Shown: positions 27,357 through 35,375 of the stretch, one piece after another
Layout of the letters: each line of letters opens with the position of its first letter
Numbering within the stretch: the first letter of the stretch is position 1
NCBI RefSeq assembly: GCF_900541275.1
Contig: NZ_UQJH01000006.1
Coordinates: forward strand, 1 to 64,000
Reading direction: 5' to 3'
Origin: an uncultured Porphyromonas sp.
GTDB lineage: Bacteria > Bacteroidota > Bacteroidia > Bacteroidales > Porphyromonadaceae
DNA length: 64,000 nt
Made by a program: the position numbers and the translations under genes
The notes under the pieces: generated by a model
What the model saw: the letters and a program-made list of their open reading frames with translations, nothing else
The model's database searches: none
What the model was told of the DNA's origin: nothing

Positions 27357-30158
27357 TCAGAATTGCTGACCGAGGACGAAGTGGACATTGCTGCCTCCGA
27401 TCTGAGCAGACCCGTCCGGGGCATCGAAGCCGTAGCCCCAGTCAATACCCATCAGACCAAGCTGCGGTAGCATTATTCTGACGCCCAGACCGGCAGAACG
27501 TTTAAGCTGGAAGGGATTAAAGTCCTTCTGGTACTCCCAGGCGTTACCGGCCTCAGCAAAGCCGAGTACCCAGATCGTTGCCTGATTCTCAAAGATCACC
27601 GGATACCGGAGCTCCATAAAAACCTTGGAGTAGACATAGGCACCGCGCCCGCTGGCACCGGAGATGGAGCCGTTGCGGTAGCCGCGAAGACCGATCATCT
27701 CATTGAGGTACCCGTAGTAGGAGGACATACCGTCACCACCCATATAGTAGGTGCCGAAGGGAGAGCGCTTATAGGGGCTGAAGGAGCCGATCGTACCGGA
27801 CTCTGCACTCGCCATCAGGACGGGGGTGCGCTTGGTATTGATCGGGTCCATAAGGGGGATAAAAAGCTGAGCCTTGCCCTTCACCTTATAGTACTCGATG
27901 AAGCGGTAGCGGTCGGCATCAGAGAGCTTCGGGTCGGAGTAGTCGACGCCATCCCAGAGGGAGTACGGCAGGGTCGACTGCGCCTCGAAGGCGAAGCTGG
28001 AGCCTCGACGGGTGTAGATCGGGTTGTCGATCGAGGAGCGTGAGAGATTGAGCGAGAGGTTGATGTCATTGGCGACACCATTCTCCATACCGAAGCTGTA
28101 ATAGTAGGAGCCCCAGTTGTGCATCCGGTACATATTGTAGGTCAGCCCGAGGGAGACTTGCCAGTTGTCATCCGGCCAGGTGAGTCGCTTACCGTAGCCG
28201 ATATTGAAGCGAAGCATGTCGAGGGTCTTATCCGGGTCAAGAGCGCGCTCGTAGAGGTTGGTCATCGCCTCACGGTAGTACTGATTGTAGTACCCCATAC
28301 CGTAGCCACCCATACCTCCGTAGCCGTATCCTCCGGGGTAGCCCATACCGTAGCCGTACCCACCCGGATAGCCCATGCCGTAGCCATAGCCTCCGGGATA
28401 ACCGTATCCATAGCCGCCGTAGCTATTCATCAGACTCTGCTGCTGACCGGAGTAGAATCGGCGGTTGATGTCTGTCTGACGGGAGTACGAGACCGAGACG
28501 CTGAACATATTGGGGCGCTTGCGCCCAAACCAGGGATCCATGAAGCTGATGCCGTAGCTCTGGTAGTAGCGGGCATTAGTCTGAACATTGAGCGAGAGCG
28601 TCTGTCCGTCACCACGGGGGAGGAAGTTGTGGTAAGTGGAGCGATCAAGCAAGTTGCGGAGGGAGAAGTTGGTAAACTTCAGTCCCGCCATCAGCAGTAG
28701 GCCGGTCTGGCTCCATCCCATCGACAGCTGGACCTGATCATTGGACTTCGGCGTGAGCTGCCACTCGATGTCCACGGTACCGTTCTCCTCGTGAGGGACA
28801 ATATTGGGGACGATCTTCTCTTGGTCGAAGTGGCCCATCTGAGCGATCATACGCATGGAGCGCATGACGTAGTCGCGATTGAAGAGCATGCCCGGCTTTG
28901 TGTAGAGCTCGCGGCGAACCACCTCATCGTAGATCTGCGAGTTGCCTCGGATCGCCACCTTATTGATCGTCGCCGGCTTGCCCTCGTGGATGCGGATGTC
29001 GAGGGCAACGGAGTCTCCCTTCACCTCGGTCTCCACGGGTACCATGTAGGCAAAGAGGTAGCCGTTATTGGAGTATAGGTTGGAGACCGCATCCTCATCC
29101 TGAGAGATACGCTCCATCAGCTTCTTCTGATTGTAGACATCGCCGGGGCGCATGCCGAGGACCTGCTGGAGCTGGAGGGTCGGGTACTTGGTATTACCGA
29201 CGAAGTTGATCGCTTTGATGTAATACTTCGGTCCCTCGTAGACCTCGATGTCGATATTGATCTTCTTCCCGTCGTCCGCCATATAGATCGTATCGCGAAG
29301 GATCTCAGCGTCGCGGTAACCCTTGGCGTGATAGGCCTTGAGGATATTCTTCAGGTCCTCCTTGTACTCCTTCTCGACATATTTCTTGGTGCCAAAGATC
29401 TCGAGGATACTGCTCCAGGGGCGCTTGGAGAGATTGAAGACCTCATTCGTCTTCTTCATGGCGCGCCTCAGGGCGTTGTCGCTCAGCATCTCGTTACCGA
29501 TGAAGTTGATGGTCGAGATCTTCGTCTTCGCATTCTTATTGACATCAAAGATCACCACCACATAGCCGGGGCGAGAGTTGTCCTCGAGGACGGAGGTGTG
29601 TACTTCGATGTTGCTAAATCCCTTGGCGTCGTAGAAGCGCTTGATCTCTATCTCGGATCGGTCGAGGATATTAGGAGTGATAAAGGTCCCTTGAGCGAGT
29701 GGCTGGAGCCGACCAGTGCGGAGATCCTTCTCCTCGCTCTTCTTCACCCCATTTATCTCAAAGCGTGTCAGGCGTGGCCGCTCAGTGATATGGATTGAGA
29801 GCCACACCGAGTCCCCCTCCATGCGGTCGGCATCGATGCGGACGTTGGAGAAAAGTCCATTGCGGAGATAGTTGCGTACCGCTTGGCTGATCTCCTCACC
29901 CGGCACGGTAACCCGCTGACCGACACGGAGACCGGAGACGTTGCGCACCACCACATCCTCGTAGCTCTCATTGCCGACCACCCTCAGCCCGGCGATTACT
30001 CTCGAGACGGGGCGGGTGTAGGAGACATCCGGCAGAGCTGCCAGGCTGTCCGATGAGGCGATCGTGTGCTCCGACTGTGCTATGGCAACGCCACTGACGA
30101 GCAGAGCAGCAATGAGGGCGAGCAGCCGTGAGGGTGTGGTATTCAGGCTTCTTGTCAT
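27357..30158 (-). CDS. bamA: Outer membrane protein assembly factor BamA, with Gly/Tyr-rich insertion
   Basis: BamA, the essential Omp85-family core of the beta-barrel assembly machine. Signal peptide MTRSLNTTPSRLLALIAALLV ending AIAQ; the frame is open 13 codons further to 30197. Five POTRA domains span about residues 45-450 (for example IAGLRVVGNESYEDVVVR and YYIKAINFVGNTKYPTL), then a 16-strand barrel ending SNVHFVLGQQF, with terminal Phe. At about 933 residues it is longer than E. coli BamA (810). Residues about 578-626 are an unusual Gly/Tyr/Pro repeat (GYPGGYGYGM units) that would lie in an extracellular loop by strand counting. Between uppS and ompH. Confidence 0.95.
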   Translation of the reverse strand: MTRSLNTTPSRLLALIAALLVSGVAIAQSEHTIASSDSLAALPDVSYTRPVSRVIAGLRVVGNESYEDVVVRNVSGLRVGQRVTVPGEEISQAVRNYLRNGLFSNVRIDADRMEGDSVWLSIHITERPRLTRFEINGVKKSEEKDLRTGRLQPLAQGTFITPNILDRSEIEIKRFYDAKGFSNIEVHTSVLEDNSRPGYVVVIFDVNKNAKTKISTINFIGNEMLSDNALRRAMKKTNEVFNLSKRPWSSILEIFGTKKYVEKEYKEDLKNILKAYHAKGYRDAEILRDTIYMADDGKKINIDIEVYEGPKYYIKAINFVGNTKYPTLQLQQVLGMRPGDVYNQKKLMERISQDEDAVSNLYSNNGYLFAYMVPVETEVKGDSVALDIRIHEGKPATINKVAIRGNSQIYDEVVRRELYTKPGMLFNRDYVMRSMRMIAQMGHFDQEKIVPNIVPHEENGTVDIEWQLTPKSNDQVQLSMGWSQTGLLLMAGLKFTNFSLRNLLDRSTYHNFLPRGDGQTLSLNVQTNARYYQSYGISFMDPWFGRKRPNMFSVSVSYSRQTDINRRFYSGQQQSLMNSYGGYGYGYPGGYGYGMGYPGGYGYGMGYPGGYGYGGMGGYGMGYYNQYYREAMTNLYERALDPDKTLDMLRFNIGYGKRLTWPDDNWQVSLGLTYNMYRMHNWGSYYYSFGMENGVANDINLSLNLSRSSIDNPIYTRRGSSFAFEAQSTLPYSLWDGVDYSDPKLSDADRYRFIEYYKVKGKAQLFIPLMDPINTKRTPVLMASAESGTIGSFSPYKRSPFGTYYMGGDGMSSYYGYLNEMIGLRGYRNGSISGASGRGAYVYSKVFMELRYPVIFENQATIWVLGFAEAGNAWEYQKDFNPFQLKRSAGLGVRIMLPQLGLMGIDWGYGFDAPDGSAQIGGSNVHFVLGQQF
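28281..28425 (-). repeat. In-frame Gly/Tyr-rich repeat within bamA
   Basis: Roughly 24-bp units (minus strand) encode YPGGYGYGM-like units three times, flanked by YGGYGYG and GGMGGYGMGYYNQYY. Copies differ at synonymous positions, so they are not freshly duplicated. By counting barrel strands they fall between strands 5 and 6, on the cell surface; this placement is inference. Confidence 0.7.
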
Positions 30159-30255
30159 AGGAAATAGGCAGCGAAGCGGTGAGGGTAGGATATTCATGCG
30201 TTAGGATGAAGCGTTTCTTCCCGGGAAGGGGATATATAGCGGTGCGTGGAGATCA

Positions 30256-31038
30256 TCAGGAGTGGTCGGAGGTCTTATCACCGCAGTCGACATCGACCAC
30301 CTGATCGCCGGTGCGACCGAATCGTCGCTGACGAGACTGATAGTCGATGAGGGCACGGTAGAGGTCTGCTGCATCGAAATCAGGCCAGTAGCAGTCGCAG
30401 AAATACAGCTCGGTATAGGCGAGCTGCCAGAGGAGGAAATTGCTGACCCGACACTCCCCACCGGTGCGGATCAGTAGGTCGGGATCCGGCAGGTCGGGCA
30501 GGTCGAGGTGCGTGCAGATGTCATGCGGTGTGATGGGCTCTACACTTCCGTGACGCTCACTCAGGAGCCTATTGAAAGCCCTGGTCAGCTCGGAGCGTGA
30601 GGAGTAATTGACGGCAAGCACGAGAGTGATGCCGGTATTTGACTTCGTACTCTCCACCAGCCCCATAAGAGCCTCCCTCGGCTCCTCGGGCAGCCCCTCG
30701 AGGTCCCCGATGGTACGCAGGCGGACGTTATTCTCCTCCAGCGTGGCGAGCTCCTCTACCGCAGAGCGGACCAGCAGGGTCATCAGCGCATCGACCTCAG
30801 CCTTGGGGCGGCGCCAGTTCTCTGTGGAGAAGGTGTAGAGCGTCAGGTAGCGTATCCCGCAGCGGGCAGCAGCACGGACGATGCGACTGACCGACTGCAC
30901 ACCGGCACGATGTCCGTCTCTTCGCTCGAGACCCCTCTCACGAGCCCAGCGACCATTGCCATCCATAATTATGGCAACGTGAGCGGGGATGCGATCAGGG
31001 TCGAGCTGAGCTAAGAGCGTATCGGCGGGAGAGGACAT
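30256..31038 (-). CDS. uppS: Isoprenyl transferase (undecaprenyl diphosphate synthase)
   Basis: UppS condenses isopentenyl diphosphate onto farnesyl diphosphate to make the C55 lipid carrier for cell-wall and polysaccharide precursors. The 260-residue protein contains IPAHVAIIMDGNGRWARERG with catalytic Asp26, GHRAGVQSVSRIVR, YLTLYTFSTENWRRPKAEVD and the C-terminal DLLIRTGGECRVSNFLLWQ and ELYFCDCYWPDFD. The gene is 9 bp downstream of the DUF6242-like gene and about 100 bp upstream of bamA in the same direction. This neighbourhood is conserved in Bacteroidales and groups envelope-building functions. Confidence 0.96.
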   Translation of the reverse strand: MSSPADTLLAQLDPDRIPAHVAIIMDGNGRWARERGLERRDGHRAGVQSVSRIVRAAARCGIRYLTLYTFSTENWRRPKAEVDALMTLLVRSAVEELATLEENNVRLRTIGDLEGLPEEPREALMGLVESTKSNTGITLVLAVNYSSRSELTRAFNRLLSERHGSVEPITPHDICTHLDLPDLPDPDLLIRTGGECRVSNFLLWQLAYTELYFCDCYWPDFDAADLYRALIDYQSRQRRFGRTGDQVVDVDCGDKTSDHS

Positions 31039-31047
31039 ACGTATGTC

Positions 31048-32448
31048 TTACTTCTGAGTGAAATCATTGATGATGCCGGCGGAGCGATCGATCGTCCCGC
31101 GCCAGACACGGCGCGTTGGCTCTTCGTCGTGTCCCACTCGGCCACCGAAGATGAAGAGGCTCTCCCCCTTAGGCGACTCGTAGTAGTATCCACCTGCATG
31201 AGAGATCGGGAGGAAGTCCTTACCCGGAGCCTTCTCGGTCTCCATCCGGGTCCAGGTGACCCCATTGTCGTCACTCTTGTAGATAGTAGACTGAGGACCT
31301 TTATCATATACTCCACCGATACGATAGAGCGTCTCACGGTCGGTCGTGGTGACGTAGAGAGCACCCTTGTAGGGGTAGACCACCTTGGAGGGCAGTGCGC
31401 CCCACTCCACTAAGTCGGAGGAGAAAAAGCCGGTGCTGATAGGGAGACCGGAGGCAAGCGAACCACCGAAGAGGAGCATGTGAGGCGTCGAGGCGATCTC
31501 ATACTCATAGACATAGCTGTCGCGGACCGGGAACATCTCCCTCACCTGCTCGACCACTGATGTGACCTTACTCTGCTTATCGAGCTGATAGATCGAGTAG
31601 GCCTTACCATCCTCAGTTCCCACCATATAGACCGCCCCAGTCCTGACACTCAGGAGCTGCGTCACCGTAACACCTGCAGGAGTGGCGGGGAGCCACGTCT
31701 TGAGATCGGAGGAGGAAAAGAGGTGTCCCTCGGCATCCAGCGCCCAAGTATCGCCCTTAGGCGAGGTGTAGGCGGTATAAGGCCTCAGGCCCTCAGGCAG
31801 GTGGGCCTCCGTGACCTGACGTATGACGAGTGGATCGAGGGTCGAGATCTCAAGGAGAGAGGTCTCCCTCCCGAGCCGACTAAGGAGGTAGCGCCTGTCG
31901 CCCGGCAGGACGACCATGCGGGTCTCCTCCGTCGCTATCGGGAGACCATTGGACATATCAGTCCAGACAATCTTATTGGGGTCGTACCCATAGGTGAGTA
32001 CACGGAAGTCGTAGGTGACCGACTGATTGTCCTTTTTCTTATCCGTCTGGATCGTCAGCTCCATCCGTCCGCCCTTAAAGCTGATCAGCGTCGTGTCGCT
32101 GCCGACCATATTCCACGCGACCCTCTTGTCGGTGCTCAGGTTACGGAGCGTGACCTTAAGCTGGTTGCTCACGGCCATGGAGAGGTAGGCGGAGTCAATC
32201 TCCGATCCATAGGGGAGGGGCGTCTTATTGTATATCCGGTGGTTGATGTGGTCAATGCTGAAGCGGGCTGCAGGGAGCTGCTTACCATTGACCTTAGGGA
32301 AGGTAAGGACCACCTGACCCGGCACCGTGTAGTCGGTATAGACCGGACGGACATAGTCTCCCATATCCTGATTACAGGAGTATAGGAGCATTACGAGCAA
32401 GAGAAGAGCTGAGACCGGTCCGACCGGCTTACGGCTACGTATAGACAT
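31048..32448 (-). CDS. DUF6242-like beta-propeller lipoprotein
   Basis: A 466-residue lipoprotein. The signal peptide MSIRSRKPVGPVSALLLLVM ends LLYSC, followed by NQDMGDY. An N-terminal all-beta domain (residues 25-135) precedes repeated propeller-like blades with YKSDDNGVTWTRME and WTDMSNGLPI, which resemble BNR/Kelch-type repeats. This arrangement matches the DUF6242 family as I remember it; the family name is from memory. It starts the likely operon with uppS, bamA and the ompH genes, with a TAACTTTG promoter box 90 bp upstream. A role in outer-membrane biogenesis is suggested only by the neighbourhood. Confidence 0.78.
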   Translation of the reverse strand: MSIRSRKPVGPVSALLLLVMLLYSCNQDMGDYVRPVYTDYTVPGQVVLTFPKVNGKQLPAARFSIDHINHRIYNKTPLPYGSEIDSAYLSMAVSNQLKVTLRNLSTDKRVAWNMVGSDTTLISFKGGRMELTIQTDKKKDNQSVTYDFRVLTYGYDPNKIVWTDMSNGLPIATEETRMVVLPGDRRYLLSRLGRETSLLEISTLDPLVIRQVTEAHLPEGLRPYTAYTSPKGDTWALDAEGHLFSSSDLKTWLPATPAGVTVTQLLSVRTGAVYMVGTEDGKAYSIYQLDKQSKVTSVVEQVREMFPVRDSYVYEYEIASTPHMLLFGGSLASGLPISTGFFSSDLVEWGALPSKVVYPYKGALYVTTTDRETLYRIGGVYDKGPQSTIYKSDDNGVTWTRMETEKAPGKDFLPISHAGGYYYESPKGESLFIFGGRVGHDEEPTRRVWRGTIDRSAGIINDFTQK

Positions 32449-32537
32449 GAGTCCTGTGACTTGGTTTATCTACTGAATATCATCGGAGTGACCCTCCCCT
32501 GCGCACGATGGGCAAGAGGGAGTCCGGTCACTTCGGG

Positions 32538-32545
32538 CAAAGTTA
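32538..32545 (-). promoter_or_regulatory. Promoter -7 box for the DUF6242-uppS-bamA operon
   Basis: The minus strand reads TAACTTTG (TAnnTTTG), about 90 bp before the first gene. No clear -33 element was seen. Confidence 0.45.
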
Positions 32546-32659
32546 CCTTATTTCTGTGAGTTGTGGACACATCCTATTCTTATAGAATGCAAAAGAGGAC
32601 GATGTCACCTGCAGTCCGGGGACGAGGAGGGCACAAAACCCACCAAAACTGCAGTCTAA

Positions 32660-32726
32660 CTAATACCGATATTAGACAAATCTAATACCGATATTAGACG
32701 CGCCTAATATCGGTATTAGATTTGTC
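32660..32726. repeat. CTAATACCGATATTAG palindrome cluster with perfect 23-bp inverted repeat
   Basis: One copy of CTAATACCGATATTAG lies at 32660-32675, followed by a perfect 23-bp inverted repeat, arms 32675-32697 and 32704-32726, separated by ACGCGC. Each arm holds another copy of the 16-mer in opposite orientation. The same motif occurs at 49677, 55166 and 61119. Confidence 0.8.
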
Positions 32727-32793
32727 TCTCATCCGAGGTGATCTATTCCCTGTGGCGGGAGCGTTTTTTACCCCCCCTCAACCAGTTCTATAA

Positions 32794-33912
32794 TTACGGG
32801 CGGAGGGCGAAGCCAAGCGCTGAGAGGATCTGTCCCTCCTCGGGACGATAGTTGGTGACCACATAGGCCCTTGGCTCGCGCGGGAAGGGGTACTCGCTCC
32901 GCATCGCCTCAAAGTCGGTGTCGTATCTCCGGCGAAACTCCTCATCCACCTTCTTGGGATCAAAAGTACGGAGCATCGCCCCCCAAATGCGCTTACCCTC
33001 CTCAAAGTCGTTGAGATCAATGAGGGGATTCACCGGTGGCTCGGGGCGGATCTTATCGACACGGCTCGAGGTGAGGCCAAAGAAGCGAAGCCCCCAGAGG
33101 AGGCAGGTTCGGGCGCCATTGGCCTTGCCATCCGCACTGAAGCCGGCGATGTGCGGCGTCGCCTGCCAGGCCGCCTCCACCAGCTCCGGTGAGGGATGTG
33201 GCTCCCCCTCCCAGCAGTCGATGATGACGTTGGAGAGACGGCGATCTCGCAGTCCCATCAGCAGAGCGGAGGTGTCCGTGACCCCACCGCGACAGGCATT
33301 GATGAGGACAGGCATCCGGCGAAGACTCTTGATAAAAGTGCTGTCCACCAAGTGGTAGGTGGGATAGTCACCGTCATAGGTGAGCGGGACATGCAGGTCA
33401 ATGTAGTCGCACTCATCGGCCAGTGTCTGGAGGGAGACAAACTTCCCCCTACCCTCCTCGTCTGCTCGCGGAGGATCATTGAGCAGCACCTCCATACCCA
33501 GCACCTTAGCGTAGTGCGCTGCCGCCATACCGGTATGACCGGCACCGACGATGCCGTAGGTCTTGCCCACAAGGCTACCTCCCTTCTCGCTGCAGCAGCG
33601 GGCGAGCGAGCAGCCGACATACTGACCTACTGACTGAGCGTTGCAGCCGGGGGCGTTATACCAGGTGATCCCTGCCTCCTCACAGAAGTCGATGTCGATG
33701 TGATCGATGCCGATCGTGGCGGAGGTGATGAGCTTGACGCAGGAGCCCTCGAGGAGCTCTCGAGTGCACTTCGTGATGCTCCGTACGATGAGCCAGTCGG
33801 CATCATGCACCGCCTCAGGAGTGATCTCAGGATTGGGGAGATAGCGGACCTCACCCAGCTCATCCAGCACCCCTCTGAGATAGGGGATGGAGGCTTCGGC
33901 TATGATCTTCAT
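32794..33912 (-). CDS. pdxB: 4-phosphoerythronate dehydrogenase
   Basis: PdxB oxidises 4-phosphoerythronate in the DXP-dependent pathway to pyridoxal 5'-phosphate. The 372-residue protein has the D-isomer 2-hydroxyacid dehydrogenase fold: substrate-binding half with SATIGIDHIDIDFCEEAGI, NAD-binding GKTYGIVGAGHTGMAAAHYAKV, DYIDLHVPLTYDGDYPTYHL, NACRGGVTDTSALL and a catalytic-His region WQATPHIAGFSADGKANGA. The C-terminal extension (from about residue 290) matches the DUF3410 dimerisation part of PdxB rather than other dehydrogenases. sufE precedes it by 4 bp, so both are likely cotranscribed. Confidence 0.95.
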   Translation of the reverse strand: MKIIAEASIPYLRGVLDELGEVRYLPNPEITPEAVHDADWLIVRSITKCTRELLEGSCVKLITSATIGIDHIDIDFCEEAGITWYNAPGCNAQSVGQYVGCSLARCCSEKGGSLVGKTYGIVGAGHTGMAAAHYAKVLGMEVLLNDPPRADEEGRGKFVSLQTLADECDYIDLHVPLTYDGDYPTYHLVDSTFIKSLRRMPVLINACRGGVTDTSALLMGLRDRRLSNVIIDCWEGEPHPSPELVEAAWQATPHIAGFSADGKANGARTCLLWGLRFFGLTSSRVDKIRPEPPVNPLIDLNDFEEGKRIWGAMLRTFDPKKVDEEFRRRYDTDFEAMRSEYPFPREPRAYVVTNYRPEEGQILSALGFALRP

Positions 33913-33916
33913 TACC

Positions 33917-34336
33917 TTACTTGACGAGAGAGGCGGCAGCGATGAGCTTGATGTCGCGGATCATGGCGAGGACACCATTGGATCTCGTGGGGGAGAGATT
34001 CTCCTTCAGCCCGATCTTGTCGATGAAGTAGAGGTCAGCCTCAGCCACCTCCTTTGCCGGCTGTCGGTCGACGACACGGAGGAGGAGGGCGATGATCCCC
34101 TTGACGATGATGGCATCGGAGTCCGCCTCGTAGTGGATCGTTCCATCGGGCTGAGGGTGACCCACCACCCACACGCGGCTCTGGCACCCCTCGATGATAT
34201 GCTCGGGAGTCTTCTCCTCATCGGGGAAGGGTGGGAGGTCATTCCCCATCTCGATGATCATCTCGTAGCGCTCCATCCAGTCATCGGTGAGCTCAAAGTC
34301 GCCGATGATCTCGTCTTGTATCTCGTTGATAGTCAT
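33917..34336 (-). CDS. sufE: SufE-family cysteine desulfurase activator
   Basis: SufE accepts persulfide sulfur from SufS and passes it to the SUF scaffold in iron-sulfur cluster assembly. The 139-residue protein is full length: MTINEIQDEIIGDFELTDDW, a LPPFPDEEKTPEHIIEGCQSRVWV segment with the acceptor Cys, and a helical C-terminus with SPTRSNGVLAMIRDIK, all as in the family. It lies between the peptidase pair upstream and pdxB downstream (4-bp gap). No other suf gene is in the window. Confidence 0.95.
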   Translation of the reverse strand: MTINEIQDEIIGDFELTDDWMERYEMIIEMGNDLPPFPDEEKTPEHIIEGCQSRVWVVGHPQPDGTIHYEADSDAIIVKGIIALLLRVVDRQPAKEVAEADLYFIDKIGLKENLSPTRSNGVLAMIRDIKLIAAASLVK

Positions 34337-34361
34337 TTTTTTCTCTCACTTATCTACTCAT

Positions 34362-35375
34362 TCATTTCTTCGTCAGCACAGTCCAGACCGTGGAGCCTAC
34401 CGCCTGCAGTGTCTCTCGGCTGATGTGCTCCATGGTATCGTCGAGGGTGTGCCAGGTGGCAGGAAATCCCGTCGCGCGTGCCGGGTCGTAGTCGACGATG
34501 TCAAGGCAGGGGATGCGGCGGTGACGGATCACGAAGACGTGGTCATCCACCAAGCCACCCCCCACAGCATTGTGGAAGTAGCTCCCGTGCCCCAGGTCGT
34601 GGGCCGTCTGCCACACCTCCGTCACAGCGCGACCGGCACTCTCCTGCGAGAAGTACTCGCGATAGAATGCCGCCCCCTCACCGCCGACCATATCGAGGAG
34701 GATGCCAAGGTCTGCTCGGTAGTCGGGCGTATGGGGATTCTTGGCCCAGTACTGAGCACCCAAGCCCCAAGTCTTCTCCGTGTCGCCGTCATACTCGGCA
34801 AACTGTGGCACTCCATAGTCCTCTGCGTCAAAGAAGATGATGTCCACGCCCAGCCCCTCACGCAGCCCCTTCGTCTGCAGGAGCCGCCCGATCTCCAGCA
34901 GCACACCGACACCCGACCCGCCGTCGTTGGCACCATCGATCGGGGTGTGCCACTTGGCGGGGTCGCTCTCCGCATCCGCATAGGGACGCGTGTCCCAGTG
35001 GGCAAAGAGCAGGATCCGCTCCGATGCCTCGGGACGATACCGACCGATGATATTGACGCACTCCAGCCGGGTGCCATCGTAGGCGGTCAGGGTCATCGGC
35101 TGCTCGATCACATCGAGACCATAGCGGGCCAACTCCGCCGAGAGGAAGGCAGCGCACTGCTTATGCGCCTCACTCCCCGGTACACGGGGACCAAAGGCGA
35201 CCTGATGCGCCACGGCAGCGTAGGCGGAGTCGGCTGAGAAAGGCGTCTCCGCCACCACCCGGGTCTCTCCCTCAGTGGTGGTCTCGCGACTGCTCTCATT
35301 CTTTCCCCCGCAGGAGGCGGACATCAAGATCAGGCTCAGGAGGCAGGGGAGAAGGGTTAGCTTATTTCTTACCAT
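34362..35375 (-). CDS. M28-family / glutaminyl-cyclase-like lipoprotein
   Basis: A 337-residue exported protein with signal MVRNKLTLLPCLLSLILMS and a lipobox ending SASC. The zinc site looks intact: LFAHWDTRPYAD (His and Asp), GANDGGSGVGVLLEIG (bridging Asp), FFDAEDYG and a late ATWHTLDDTMEHIS with the last His. The HTLDDT block and WD-rich pattern are closer to bacterial glutaminyl-peptide cyclotransferases than to aminopeptidases, so N-terminal pyroglutamate formation on exported proteins is likely, though aminopeptidase activity cannot be excluded. Its first 14 bases overlap the end of the upstream M16 gene, indicating coupled translation. Confidence 0.85.
   Translation of the reverse strand: MVRNKLTLLPCLLSLILMSASCGGKNESSRETTTEGETRVVAETPFSADSAYAAVAHQVAFGPRVPGSEAHKQCAAFLSAELARYGLDVIEQPMTLTAYDGTRLECVNIIGRYRPEASERILLFAHWDTRPYADAESDPAKWHTPIDGANDGGSGVGVLLEIGRLLQTKGLREGLGVDIIFFDAEDYGVPQFAEYDGDTEKTWGLGAQYWAKNPHTPDYRADLGILLDMVGGEGAAFYREYFSQESAGRAVTEVWQTAHDLGHGSYFHNAVGGGLVDDHVFVIRHRRIPCLDIVDYDPARATGFPATWHTLDDTMEHISRETLQAVGSTVWTVLTKK

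Larger units (their letters stand above)
32449..32793. other. Intergenic gap between pdxB and the DUF6242-like gene
   Basis: No gene was seen. The gap contains a promoter box for the DUF6242-like gene (32538-32545, minus) and a cluster of CTAATACCGATATTAG palindromes at 32660-32726, described separately. Confidence 0.6.
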
